A DNA stretch of 64,000 bases from Burkholderia sp. 4M9327F10 (GTDB taxonomy: Bacteria; Pseudomonadota; Gammaproteobacteria; Burkholderiales; Burkholderiaceae). Both the position numbers and the translations under genes were made by a program. The stretch lies in contig NZ_SCNV01000040.1 in assembly GCF_005503145.1 (NCBI RefSeq), positions 1 through 64,000 on the forward strand. The letters run 5' to 3'. The notes under the pieces are model-generated. The model had not been told where the DNA came from. It was given only the letters and a program-made list of their open reading frames with translations, and made no database searches. This document shows, one piece after another, positions 29,125 to 37,826 of the stretch; the first letter of the stretch is position 1; each line of letters opens with the position of its first letter.

Positions 29125-30978
29125 TTACCGGCCGCGCGAGCGTCCACGCGGCGCGCCGCTGCGATTTGCGCCGGCGCCCGGATTGCCGCCACCCGAGCGG
29201 TTCGGGTTGCCACCGCGATTGCCGGCGCCCGGACCGCGGCCGCCGCCATTGCCGGGGTTGCCGCCGCCCGCGCCAGCTCGCTTGCCGCCGCCTGCTGCGC
29301 GATTGCCATTGCCCGACGGCGCACGGTTGCCGTCCACATCACGGCCACCGCGCGGCCCATTCGCACCGCCACCCATCGGGCCGCTGAAACCGCCGCTCGC
29401 GCCGCGGCCCGCGCCACGGCCATAGCCGCCACCACCGAAGCCCGCGCCCGCGCCACCGCCAAAACCGCCACCGGCGGCGCCGCGACGCTGACCGCCACGC
29501 TGCGGCTGCTGGTCGAAGCGGCCGTGCGACATCAGCACCGGCTCGCGATTGATGAAGCCCATCGAGGTCTGCATCGGATCGGGCTGCTTGCGCTCGGGGG
29601 CCGCGCTGCGGCCGCCCTTCTCTTCGCTGGAGGCCTTCAGGCCCACCGAGGCCATCAGGCTGCGCACCTGATTGTCTTCGAGTTCTTCCCAACGGCCGCG
29701 CTTGAGGCCCTTCGGCAGCGAGATCGGGCCGTGCCGGGTACGGATCAGGCGGCTCACCATCAGGCCGGCCGCTTCGAACATACGGCGCACTTCGCGGTTA
29801 CGGCCTTCGGCCAGCGCGACGTGATACCAGTGATTGGTGCCTTCGCCGCCGCCATCGCGGATGCGCAGGAAATTCGCCGGGCCGTCTTCGAGTTCGACAC
29901 CGTGCAGCAGCTTCTGGCGCATCCCTTCGGCCAGTTCGCCGACCACGCGCACCGCGTATTCACGCTCGACGCTGTAACGCGGATGCATGAAACGGTTTGC
30001 CAGATCGCCCGACGTGGTCAGCATGAGCAGACCTTCGGTGTTGAAGTCGAGGCGGCCGACCGCGAGCCACTTGGCGGTTTTCATCGGCGGCAGCTTGTCG
30101 AATACCGACGGACGGCCTTCCGGGTCCGCGTGACTGACGATTTCGCCAGTCGGTTTGTGATACAGCAGCACACGCGGCGGCTTGTTCTGCAGCTTGCGCT
30201 TGACCGGCTTGCCGTTGATACGCACCTGGTCGGTCGGCATGATGCGCTGGCCGATATGAGCCGGCTCGCCGTTGACCGAAACGCGCCCGGCGATAATCAG
30301 CTCCTCCATGTCGCGGCGCGAGCCCATGCCGGCTTCGGCGAGCACCTTGTGCAGCTTCGGCGCGTCGTCGTCCGGCGACAGCACGCGCTTGGGCGCTGCC
30401 GGCTTGCCACGGCGCAGCATCGGGGCGCGCACGCCGCCGGTGGTGCTGTTGTCCGCGTCGAACGCGGGCGAGGTGACATACGAAAACAGGTCGTCCTGGG
30501 TGGCTTCCGCCGCCGCTGCCGCCGGCGCTTCGCCGCGACGGTTCTGACGCGTGCGGCCGCCCTCGCGGGGTGCACCGCCCTCGCGGGGGCCGGCCTCCCG
30601 GTTGGCGGCGCCTTCGCGCGGGGCGCCCTCGCGCTTCGCGCCCGCATTGCGGCGCGGGCCCTGGCCCTTGGAGCCCGGTTCCTTGCGCGGCATGCGCACC
30701 TGCGCGACCACTTCACCGTCCGGCGGCGCTTCGGTCACGACGGGTTCGGCTGCACCTTCCGCAGCCTTGTTCTTTGCCCCCGCGCGACGCCGCGCGATCA
30801 GGCTACGCGGCCCGCGGCGCAGTCCGCGGCGCGGACGTTCTTCGCCCTCGGCGCCTTCGGCATGCGCGGGACGATCGGACTCGCCTGCGGACGCTTGCGA
30901 AGTACGCGTTTCGCCGGCGCGCGTGGGATGCACGGCGCGCTCGGATTCGGACGAATCGGTATCGTGGGTATCTGTCAA
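29125..30978 (-). CDS. rluB: 23S rRNA pseudouridine synthase RluB-like with disordered extensions
   Basis: A 617-residue member of the RsuA/RluB/RluF family, which makes pseudouridine at position 2605 of 23S rRNA. The core spans about 205-450: an S4 domain ([21 protein letters not shown]) and the catalytic domain with Asp 311 in [14 protein letters not shown] and later [16 protein letters not shown]. Compared with E. coli RluB (about 290 residues) it has a 200-residue N-terminal Arg/Gly/Glu-rich extension and a C-terminal Gly/Arg/Asn tail (493-617) resembling RGG RNA-binding regions. It follows scpB by 61 bases, a common beta-proteobacterial order. Confidence 0.92.
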   Translation of the reverse strand: MTDTHDTDSSESERAVHPTRAGETRTSQASAGESDRPAHAEGAEGEERPRRGLRRGPRSLIARRRAGAKNKAAEGAAEPVVTEAPPDGEVVAQVRMPRKEPGSKGQGPRRNAGAKREGAPREGAANREAGPREGGAPREGGRTRQNRRGEAPAAAAAEATQDDLFSYVTSPAFDADNSTTGGVRAPMLRRGKPAAPKRVLSPDDDAPKLHKVLAEAGMGSRRDMEELIIAGRVSVNGEPAHIGQRIMPTDQVRINGKPVKRKLQNKPPRVLLYHKPTGEIVSHADPEGRPSVFDKLPPMKTAKWLAVGRLDFNTEGLLMLTTSGDLANRFMHPRYSVEREYAVRVVGELAEGMRQKLLHGVELEDGPANFLRIRDGGGEGTNHWYHVALAEGRNREVRRMFEAAGLMVSRLIRTRHGPISLPKGLKRGRWEELEDNQVRSLMASVGLKASSEEKGGRSAAPERKQPDPMQTSMGFINREPVLMSHGRFDQQPQRGGQRRGAAGGGFGGGAGAGFGGGGYGRGAGRGASGGFSGPMGGGANGPRGGRDVDGNRAPSGNGNRAAGGGKRAGAGGGNPGNGGGRGPGAGNRGGNPNRSGGGNPGAGANRSGAPRGRSRGR

Positions 30979-31039
30979 AACAACCTCAAAATGTCAGGTC
31001 GCGCGCGCCCATTGCGGGCGCGGCAAAAGTTCGGTTACG

Positions 31040-32128
31040 TCAGGCGCTGCGCGACTCGTTTTCGTCGTCGGTCAGTACGCCCGCGTCCTGTGCGGCATCG
31101 TGACGATCTTCCGGATCGCCTTGCGCCACACGTGTCGGGTTCGACTCGACGGCGTACTCCGGAGTACGGCGCTCGCCCGAGTCATGCGCGAGTATTGCGG
31201 GACCGGCCTGGGAGACCGTGTCCTGATCTTGTGCTGCCTCTGAAGCGGCCTCGCCGGCGCCTGCTGCGTCGGCATGGGCTTCAGCGTGTGCTTCCCCGGC
31301 TGGTGCGCCGGCCGGCCTGTCGTCCGGCTCCGCGGCCTCAGTTGCAGCCGTTCCTGCCAGCTCTGCCTCATCGGCATGCTGCGCCGGTGTGGCGTGGGCG
31401 GGCTGGTCATCGGCGGCCTGCTCATTGGCCGGCTGCTCATTGACGGCCAGGTCGACGGCCGACGGCTCTTCTGCTGCCGGCTCTTCGGCTGACTGGCCAG
31501 TAACCGGAAGCTCAGCGGCCGATGGCTCGTCGGTCTCCGACTCCGCACCATCCTGCGCCACCGCATCCGGAAACTCGATGGCATGCTGGCCGAGCAGGTC
31601 AGCGTTCAGTTGCGCCGACGGGTCGTCGAGCGGCGGCAATTCGTCGAGCGCCCGCAGACCGAGGTCGTCGAGAAACTGCCGGGTGGTCGCGTACAGTGCG
31701 GGACGGCCCGGCACATCACGATGGCCGATCACTTCGATCCAGCCCCTATCCTCGAGTTGCTTCACCACCTGCGTGTTCACGGTTACGCCGCGAATCTCTT
31801 CGATATCGCCCCGTGTGACCGGTTGCCGGTACGCAATAATCGCCAGCGTCTCGAGAACGGCGCGCGAATATTTCGGCGGTTTCTCGGGATGCAGACGATC
31901 CAGATACGAACGCATCGCAGGCTTGCTTTGAAAGCGCCAGCCCGACGCCAGCCCGACCAGTTCCACGCCTCGTCCGGACCAATCCTGCTTCAGGTCTTCG
32001 AGCAACGTGCGAACCGTATCCGCCGACACGCCGTCGGCAAAGAGCTTACGCAGCTCTCCGAGCTTTAAAGGCTCCTGCGCGCAGATCAAGGCAGTCTCGA
32101 GGACGATCTTCGCCTCTTGGGTATTCAT
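31040..32128 (-). CDS. scpB: segregation and condensation protein ScpB with long acidic tail
   Basis: A 362-residue subunit of the SMC-ScpAB condensin. The ScpB core occupies about 1-185, with two winged-helix parts and the conserved [26 protein letters not shown] segment. Residues 186-362 form an acidic low-complexity tail rich in Ala, Glu, Asp, Pro and Gln that contains no Lys, Cys, Trp, Phe or Met. Typical ScpB proteins are about 190-250 residues, so the tail roughly doubles the protein. No scpA or smc lies in the window. The ribosome binding site is weak. Confidence 0.92.
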   Translation of the reverse strand: MNTQEAKIVLETALICAQEPLKLGELRKLFADGVSADTVRTLLEDLKQDWSGRGVELVGLASGWRFQSKPAMRSYLDRLHPEKPPKYSRAVLETLAIIAYRQPVTRGDIEEIRGVTVNTQVVKQLEDRGWIEVIGHRDVPGRPALYATTRQFLDDLGLRALDELPPLDDPSAQLNADLLGQHAIEFPDAVAQDGAESETDEPSAAELPVTGQSAEEPAAEEPSAVDLAVNEQPANEQAADDQPAHATPAQHADEAELAGTAATEAAEPDDRPAGAPAGEAHAEAHADAAGAGEAASEAAQDQDTVSQAGPAILAHDSGERRTPEYAVESNPTRVAQGDPEDRHDAAQDAGVLTDDENESRSA

Positions 32129-32533
32129 GCAGCTAGGTCAGACCCTGTGGTCAAAGAACCGGATCAAACAGACGATGTGGAACTGAAGACGCGCTCGCCC
32201 GATTCTGATCGGTCATATTGATGGGAGCACGCACCGGGGGGAGGTGAAACAGGCAATCGAGCCAAACCCAGCCGGACGGAGCAGCGATATTCCTGAAGGG
32301 AATCGCGTGACTGAACGCCATATTACGCAAAAACATCCGGTGCGTAAAGACGAAATCCCGTCGATTCCCCCGTTTTCAGCCGTTCATGCCGGATAGGTGC
32401 AAAAAGCGTCAAATCCACCACAAAAGACCGGCGCGGCTGGCCGAACCGTGAACCGCGCTCATCCGCAGACCAACGGCAGACCACCTGCGGACCAACTACG
32501 GACCAACCGCAGCCCCGCCGCGGCCCGCGCGCC
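32129..32533. other. intergenic region between scpB and the aminotransferase gene
   Basis: A 405-base gap. It contains an imperfect short repeat at 32464-32512. No gene and no convincing promoter for scpB could be picked out. Confidence 0.6.
32464..32512. repeat. imperfect tandem repeat of about 11 bases
   Basis: Four to five degenerate copies of a unit like GCAGACCAAC or GCGGACCAAC follow each other. Non-coding low-complexity repeat of unknown role. Confidence 0.5.
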
Positions 32534-33736
32534 TCAGCCCGCCGCGTGGCGGCCGAGAAACTGCTGCAGCCGCTCCACGCCCGCGTCGAGCCGGGCGGTG
32601 TCGCAGGCGTAGCACCAGCGCACGAAGCCCTCGCCTTCCGGACCAAAGGCGCTGCCCGGGGCGACGCCGAGCCCCACTTCGCGCACCAGCGCCTTGCACA
32701 GCGCGAGGCTCTGCGCGGCCCCCGGCAGGGAAAAGAACAGGTACATCGCGCCGGGCGGGGCCTTCACATCGATCCCCGGTAGCGCGGATAGCGCGCCGAC
32801 CAGGTGATCGCGCGAAGCCTTCAGGTCCGCCACCAGTTTCCGCGTGAACGGCTCGCCGTGCTGGACGGCGGCCACGCCGGCCTGCTGCACGAACGCCGGC
32901 GCGCACGAGGTGTTGTACTCGACCAGCTTGCCGAGGTCGTCCATCAACGCCGCCGGCGCGACGATCCAGCCGAGCCGCCAGCCGGTCATCAGCCACGCCT
33001 TCGAGAACGAGTTGACGCAGATCACACGCTCGTCGCGGGCTGCCAGATCGAGGAAGGAGGGCGCGTTCGGCGCCCCGTCGTCAGCGTAGTAAAGACGCTC
33101 GTAGACCTCGTCGGCGACGATCCAGATGCCATGGCGGCGGCAATGCTCCAATACCGCGCGCTGCTGTGCCGCGCTCATCACCCAGCCGGTCGGATTGTTC
33201 GGCGAGTTGAGCAGCAGCATTCTCGTATCGGGCGTGAGTGCGCTCAGGAGACGCTCGAGGTCCAGCGCCCAGCCCTGCGCACCATAGCTGAGCGCGACCG
33301 TCTCCACATGAGCGCCGAGAATCTTCGGGATCTCGACCAGGTTCGGCCACAGCGGCGTGACCGCGACCACCCGGTCGCCCGCCCCCACCACCAGTTGCGC
33401 GGCCAGCATCAAGGCGTTGACGCCTGCGCTCGTGACCGCGACGTGCTCGACCGACGTCGCGCCATGCAGGTTTGTGACATATTCGGCGAGCGCCGCGCGC
33501 AGCGGCGCGATACCCAGATTGTGCGTGTAGAAGGTCGCGCCGGCGGCAAGCGCCTCGCTTGCCGCCGTGCGGATGAACTCCGGTGTCACGCGGTCGGATT
33601 CGCCGAACCAGAACGGCAGCACGTTCTCGACACCGAAGCCGGCATTCGCCACTTCACGGATCTGGGACGGCCGCAACGCGCGGACGGCGTCGCGCGCACT
33701 GGGAAAAAGGGACGTGGGCAAATCGGATTCGCGCAT
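32534..33736 (-). CDS. PLP-dependent class I/II aminotransferase
   Basis: A 400-residue fold-type I aminotransferase. ATG 33736 is used; a TTG one codon earlier is less likely. It shows NSPNNPTGWVMS, the IVADEVYERLYY motif with the PLP-binding Asp and Tyr, and the Schiff-base Lys in NSFSKAWLMTGWRLGW; the C-terminal VRWCYACDTARLD contains the substrate-carboxylate Arg. Substrate specificity cannot be read; the family includes aspartate, alanine and aromatic aminotransferases. A LysR gene lies 232 bases upstream on the same strand and may control it. Confidence 0.88.
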   Translation of the reverse strand: MRESDLPTSLFPSARDAVRALRPSQIREVANAGFGVENVLPFWFGESDRVTPEFIRTAASEALAAGATFYTHNLGIAPLRAALAEYVTNLHGATSVEHVAVTSAGVNALMLAAQLVVGAGDRVVAVTPLWPNLVEIPKILGAHVETVALSYGAQGWALDLERLLSALTPDTRMLLLNSPNNPTGWVMSAAQQRAVLEHCRRHGIWIVADEVYERLYYADDGAPNAPSFLDLAARDERVICVNSFSKAWLMTGWRLGWIVAPAALMDDLGKLVEYNTSCAPAFVQQAGVAAVQHGEPFTRKLVADLKASRDHLVGALSALPGIDVKAPPGAMYLFFSLPGAAQSLALCKALVREVGLGVAPGSAFGPEGEGFVRWCYACDTARLDAGVERLQQFLGRHAAG

Positions 33737-33968
33737 CAATCAAATATCCAGGCGGGTGGGTTCGGATAACGACAAGTTGTATGAGGTGCGCTCATTGGTG
33801 CTGACCATGAGTGTTGACTCAAGGCCCCGGCTCAAGCAACGGCGCACCGCAGGCAGAACGTCAGTTTAGCGCGCCACGCGGTTTCGGGACGTGGCGCACG
33901 CACTCCCGGCCGTGGCGCGCGTTTTCGAGAAGTGGCACAGACTCGCCCAGCCGTACCGCGCCCGCACC

Positions 33969-34871
33969 CTAGCGCAGATCCTCGGTCCGCGCCGGCAGCT
34001 GCCGGATCAGGCCCCACACTGCCTCGGCGGCCGGCGACAGCGAGCGGTCGCGCCGCCGCACCACTTCAACCGTGCGTTGCGCACGCGGCACGAGCGGCCG
34101 GGCGACCAGCGAGGTATCGGCCGGCAGCGGCAACGCCAGCCACGGCAGCACGCTCACGCCCACGCCCGCCTCCACCAGCCCGAACACGGTAGCCGAGTGC
34201 CCCAGCTCCTGCACGACACTCGCGCTCACGCCGTGTTCGCTCATGACCGCGTCGATAATCGGCCGGCTGCCCGACGCGTAGTCGAGCATCACAAGCCGCT
34301 GCCCGTCGAGATCCCTCCACGTCACCTGCTGCTGTGACGCCAGCGGATGGTCGGCGCGCGAGACGAGGCAGAACGAGTCCGTCATCAGCCGCTCGCTCAA
34401 CAGATCGTCCGCCGCGAACGGACCGATGACGACGCCGAAATCCACCTCCCCCGACTTGACCTTGCGGATCACATCGCTTTGCACGTCGTCGCGCAGCCCC
34501 ATCGTAATAAAGGGAAACTGCTGCCCGCAGGCCGCCACCACCTGCGGCATCAGCCGGCAAGCCACCGTGGGGCTAGCGGCCACCACCACCCGCCCGCGCC
34601 GCTGCTCGCCGATCTCGCGAATCTCGCGCAACGCGTCGTCGAGATCGCTCAAGAGGCGCGACACGCTCGAAACCAGGTTCCCGCCCACGTCGGTCAACTG
34701 CACCTCGCGGGTGGTTCGGTCAATCAGCTTCAGGCCGATTTCCGCCTCCAGCTCCCGCACGCAACGGCTCACCGCGGACTGGGTCAGCCCGATCTCGTCG
34801 CCCGCGCGGCTAAAGCTCTGCAAGCGTGCGACCTCAATGAAAACCCTTAGCTGGCGCAGCGTCACATTCAT
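33969..34871 (-). CDS. LysR-family transcriptional regulator
   Basis: A 300-residue regulator with the N-terminal LTTR helix-turn-helix (LRQLRVFIEVARLQSFSRAG, LTQSAVSRCVRELEAEIGLKL) and a PBP2-like effector domain from about residue 90. A perfect inverted repeat (34880-34904) lies just upstream of its start and suggests autoregulation. Unlike many LysR genes it is not divergent from its presumed target; the aminotransferase gene is downstream on the same strand. Effector unknown. Confidence 0.9.
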   Translation of the reverse strand: MNVTLRQLRVFIEVARLQSFSRAGDEIGLTQSAVSRCVRELEAEIGLKLIDRTTREVQLTDVGGNLVSSVSRLLSDLDDALREIREIGEQRRGRVVVAASPTVACRLMPQVVAACGQQFPFITMGLRDDVQSDVIRKVKSGEVDFGVVIGPFAADDLLSERLMTDSFCLVSRADHPLASQQQVTWRDLDGQRLVMLDYASGSRPIIDAVMSEHGVSASVVQELGHSATVFGLVEAGVGVSVLPWLALPLPADTSLVARPLVPRAQRTVEVVRRRDRSLSPAAEAVWGLIRQLPARTEDLR

Positions 34872-35276
34872 TTCAGCGTCTCATCAATAGTGTCATTTGA
34901 TGAGCATTGTATTGTTTCTTTAGCCACTACACGCGCTATCGATTGTTTCGCTGCGATGCAGCAATAAGGCGCAAACGCACGCTGCGCGGGCTTGATTGCA
35001 CAAGATTGGTGATTGTCCCGATTTGCGGGAAGGGTTTTTTGGATTCTTATACGGCCCTGACTAACGCCCGCGCTGGCCCGAGGTTACGGGGCTTCGAGGC
35101 AGTTTTTAATTAGATGGCACGCTTCGTGCATTTGGATGCGCACTGGGTCGGCGCCATGGACCTGACTGCACAACCAGAACCGTGGCAACCCGATCCCGCC
35201 TGGCACTCAGGATTGAGTGCATGGAGAGTGCGCGGCGCGGGGCAGCGCACCGGAGTTAGCTTCGCTGAGGTGAGAC
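34872..35276. other. intergenic region between lysR and the second DUF4096 gene
   Basis: A 405-base divergent gap. It carries the LysR palindrome near one end and a GAGGTGA ribosome binding site for the next gene at the other. The middle is AT-richer than coding DNA. No gene is seen. Confidence 0.6.
34880..34904. promoter_or_regulatory. 25-base palindrome, candidate LysR operator
   Basis: CTCATCAA (34880-34887) and TTGATGAG (34897-34904) are perfect 8-base inverted arms around 9 bases. The T-N11-A pattern of LysR boxes is contained in it. It starts 9 bases upstream of the lysR start codon. Confidence 0.6.
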
Positions 35277-35678
35277 ATGATGCTGTTCGACGATTTGAGA
35301 GACAACGAGTGGGCGCTGGTCGAGGCGTTGTTCTGTGCGGAGCCAGCACGGAGCGAACGTCGCGGTCGGCCACGCGTGGAAGCACGCGCGGTTGTCAACG
35401 CGGTTCTGTGGGTACTGTCGACGGGAGAAGGCTGGTCCAAGCTCCCAGGGCGCTACCCCTCGCCGCCGACGTGCCGCCGCCGCTTTGACGAGTGGCAAGC
35501 CGACGGCACACTCGCTGAAATAGTGAAACGACTCGGCACGAGCGGCCGGGAAATCTCGCTGCGCGGCCGCATCGGCGCGACGGCTGCCAAGCCGCCAGCA
35601 CCGCCGAGCCGCGACCGCCTGCGCGGCGCCTTCTGGACCAATCCGGAATCCTGGCGCGCACCGGTCAAGATGGCCTGA
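35277..35678 (+). CDS. second stand-alone DUF4096 (transposase N-terminal domain) protein
   Basis: A 133-residue paralogue of the protein at 6704-7159. GAGG six bases ahead supports ATG 35277. It shares D-x-x-x-E-W at the N-terminus, RGRP, VVNAVLWVLSTGEGW, PGRYPS and TCRRRFDEW, then diverges into a short basic Pro/Ala-rich C-terminus. The DDE catalytic domain is absent and no terminal repeats are visible. A GC hairpin without T-run follows the stop. An intact frame with good translation signals suggests a retained, possibly DNA-binding, function rather than debris; this is inference. Confidence 0.7.
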   Translation: MMLFDDLRDNEWALVEALFCAEPARSERRGRPRVEARAVVNAVLWVLSTGEGWSKLPGRYPSPPTCRRRFDEWQADGTLAEIVKRLGTSGREISLRGRIGATAAKPPAPPSRDRLRGAFWTNPESWRAPVKMA

Positions 35679-35694
35679 CACTGTTGCTCTGCCG

Positions 35695-35716
35695 CCGGGC
35701 GCCTATGGGCGCCCGG
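35695..35716 (+). terminator. GC hairpin after the DUF4096 gene, lacking a T-run
   Basis: CCGGGCGCC (35695-35703) pairs perfectly with GGCGCCCGG (35708-35716) around TATG. No T-tract follows, so termination would need another factor. Confidence 0.45.
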
Positions 35717-35950
35717 TGTCTATCCGACAGCCGGAATCCGAGGCAGGCAGCGCCAGCGACGGCAGGACTGCGAGCGCCGTCCAGCTGGACTACGCTGCCC
35801 GCCAGCGCCGCTGGCGTGCCTCCGACTGTCAGGACGCCAAGGCCGCAGTGAAACATCCATTTACGATTACTTACAGCACGCTTTCGCTCCTGAGCATACC
35901 GTACGAGTATGCACATAGACCTGACCCCTCAGGTTTGAACGGAGCCCAGC

Positions 35951-36205
35951 ATGAAACCAATGTCCCTGCTTCTGTGCGGCATTGTGGTTTCATTGATCGC
36001 CGCACCCGCTTTCGCACAGCAAAAACCCTCTGGCTGGAACTGGCCGTCCGACCGGCGTGCCACGCCCGATGCGTGGCAGCAGACTGAGCGCAACCGTGAT
36101 TTCAGACCGCCCGCGCCGCGCGGCGACTTGCGCGGCGATATCGCCAGCAATGTGCGCGCCCGCCCGGAAGAACCGATGCGCGAGGACGCGCCACGCCGCC
36201 GCTAG
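35951..36205 (+). CDS. small exported protein of unknown function
   Basis: An 84-residue protein with GGAG before ATG 35951. A signal peptide (MKPMSLLLCGIVVSLIAAPAFA) precedes a mature chain of about 60 residues that is polar, rich in Arg, Pro and Asp, and has no Cys. No domain is recognised. The mature part looks disordered. Its 3' region runs 200 bases to a strong terminator. Confidence 0.7.
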   Translation: MKPMSLLLCGIVVSLIAAPAFAQQKPSGWNWPSDRRATPDAWQQTERNRDFRPPAPRGDLRGDIASNVRARPEEPMREDAPRRR

Positions 36206-36519
36206 ACCGCTATAAACCGCCAAGCCATCCGCGATGAGCGGCCACGGTCGCGACGCACGTGTCGCCGCAAACTTGACCGGTAATTGGGAATCGCGGGCAA
36301 AAGCGCGGGAAAACCTCAGCGGAACTCGCGGGAACCACCTCGGAACAACCCAGTCTGATCTATGCCATTAGCGCAGCGTGGCAGTAGTAATTCCGGTACG
36401 CCCGTATCCTTGCGATACGGGCTTTTTTTGCGCCGGCCACAACGCAACGCCCAGCCGCGCTCACGGCCGGACGGCGGCATGCCGGCTCCGGCCCCTCGCA
36501 CTCTACCCTGCCCGGACAG
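36206..36519. other. 314-base gap with a strong terminator
   Basis: Contains short G/A-rich degenerate repeats near 36300-36350 and the plus-strand terminator at 36400-36429. No protein gene. A small RNA ending at that terminator is possible but I found no clear promoter. Confidence 0.5.
36400..36429 (+). terminator. intrinsic terminator
   Basis: GCCCGTATC (36400-36408) pairs perfectly with GATACGGGC (36414-36422), followed by seven T (36423-36429). Confidence 0.9.
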
Positions 36520-36834
36520 CTACGGACGAACTTCCAGATCGGCCGTGCGGTGCTCGCCGGCTACGTAATTGCTCATCTTGCGCGCGGTCCAGTTGAGCGA
36601 TCGCTCGTCGCGCTCGAGCCGGGTAAATTCGGCCCGGCCCCGATCGGTCAGCACAGCGATGTCGACCGGTGCATGAAAACCCGGAGCGGGTGCGACGGTG
36701 CGTTGCCGGACCGTCTCCATCAAGCCGAGCGCGCGCAGATATTCGAATACTCCCGGACGCCGGGCCCAGGGGACCTGGCGATACTGCGCCCGCCGCAGCG
36801 CTTCAAGAACTGCTTCGTTGGAATACGTGGTCAT
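36520..36834 (-). CDS. small hypothetical protein, possibly winged-helix
   Basis: A 104-residue protein with AGAAGTGAG just before ATG 36834. The order of a helical N-terminus (NEAVLEALRRAQYRQV), FEYLRALGL and then VDIAVLTDRGRAEFTRL resembles the wing and last helix of MarR/PadR-like winged-helix proteins, though no family can be named. Its leader has two stable hairpins. It stands alone, with divergent and convergent neighbours. Confidence 0.6.
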   Translation of the reverse strand: MTTYSNEAVLEALRRAQYRQVPWARRPGVFEYLRALGLMETVRQRTVAPAPGFHAPVDIAVLTDRGRAEFTRLERDERSLNWTARKMSNYVAGEHRTADLEVRP

Positions 36835-36880
36835 CTCACTTCTTTCTTAAAGTGCAGCCATGACACATCTTTGCGCAGCA

Positions 36881-36951
36881 CGTCACCGCGCCACCAGTGA
36901 CGCGCGTAGCACCCACCCATGGCGGAGAGCCTCATCGCAAGGGCGATGCTA
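36881..36951 (-). promoter_or_regulatory. hairpin-rich leader upstream of the small winged-helix-like gene
   Basis: Two stems are visible: CGTCAC/GTGACG (36881-36886 with 36897-36902) and CATCGC/GCGATG (36933-36938 with 36943-36948). They lie 46-117 bases upstream of the gene at 36834. The TAGCA at 36907-36911 could alternatively pair with TGCTA at 36947-36951, disturbing the second stem. Regulatory function is speculative. Confidence 0.35.
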
Positions 36952-37106
36952 CCGTCTCCCGCCAGGCGCCACCTGTTATTCCGTGTTTTTGGGGTCCCCG
37001 TTCGAACTGCGTGTTAGCGTTCTCTTCACGAGCCTGTGATGCAACCGGCGTGGCGCGATAGCGGCAGCGTGAATACCCCTAAAAACCATACGTTACCCCA
37101 TTTAAA

Positions 37107-37826
37107 TTGATTCTATTCACTTTATTGGCGCTTTTTTTTGCAGCAATCGTGCTAAGACCGCGGGCGCGCGTCCCCCTCGGATGCACCGCTCTCGTCCTGT
37201 TCTGGCTGCTGGCCGCAGGCTGGCTCAGCGCGCCGTTGCTCGACTGGGCCCAGAGGGCGCCACACAGCGCCGCGCCGGTAAGCTACGCCGCACGCACGAC
37301 GATCGTGATGCTCGGCAGCGGCACTTACTACGATGACGCCGATCGGCTAGTGCCGAAAAAAGACGCCCTCGCGCGCATTGCCACGAGTGCGGCCCTCTAT
37401 TCGGCATGCAAACGAAGTGGCGCGAGCTGCCGCGTCATCGTCAGCGGGGGCAACCCGCAGCGCCACGAGACCTCCGAGGCCGACAACTACCTGCCCTACC
37501 TGCTGCAAAGACAGGTGCCGCGCGCAGACATCGTTCTCGAGAACCGCAGTCTCAACACCTACGAAAACGCCCGTAACGTGGCGGCAATCTTGCAGACAGC
37601 CCCCTACGATTCGTTGATCCTCGTCACCTCGGCGTACCAGATGCCGCGCGCCCTGCTCGACTTCCACCGCTTCGCACTGACTCCTGAGCCAGTTATCTCC
37701 AATGCACGCGAGATACGCATCGGCCTGCTACCGCGCTTTGAAAATCTGGTGAACGCGGATATCGCGCTTCATGAGCTGATCGGTATCGCGCAGTTTCATG
37801 TGTACCGCCTGCTAGGCTGGTTCTGA
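37107..37826 (+). CDS. YdcF-family (DUF218) membrane-anchored protein, TTG start
   Basis: A 239-residue protein with two N-terminal hydrophobic segments (about 1-17 and 24-45) and a DUF218 domain. Core motifs are VMLGSGTYYDD, VIVSGGNPQRHETSEADNYLPYLL, ENRSLNTYENARNVAAIL and VTSAYQMPRALLDFHRF. Related proteins include ElyC and SanA, linked to envelope polysaccharide or peptidoglycan precursor metabolism. A stop codon at 37080-37082 limits the frame and no ATG occurs before residue 68, so TTG 37107 is the only sensible start. No ribosome binding site is visible. Confidence 0.85.
   Translation: MILFTLLALFFAAIVLRPRARVPLGCTALVLFWLLAAGWLSAPLLDWAQRAPHSAAPVSYAARTTIVMLGSGTYYDDADRLVPKKDALARIATSAALYSACKRSGASCRVIVSGGNPQRHETSEADNYLPYLLQRQVPRADIVLENRSLNTYENARNVAAILQTAPYDSLILVTSAYQMPRALLDFHRFALTPEPVISNAREIRIGLLPRFENLVNADIALHELIGIAQFHVYRLLGWF

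Noticed and set aside
29110-31443. Long open frame antisense to rluB and scpB
   Set aside because: Arg/Ala-rich shadow of low-complexity regions with no family features.
35114-35488. A 124-codon plus-strand frame overlapping the second DUF4096 gene
   Set aside because: It lacks a ribosome binding site and overlaps a better supported gene in another frame.
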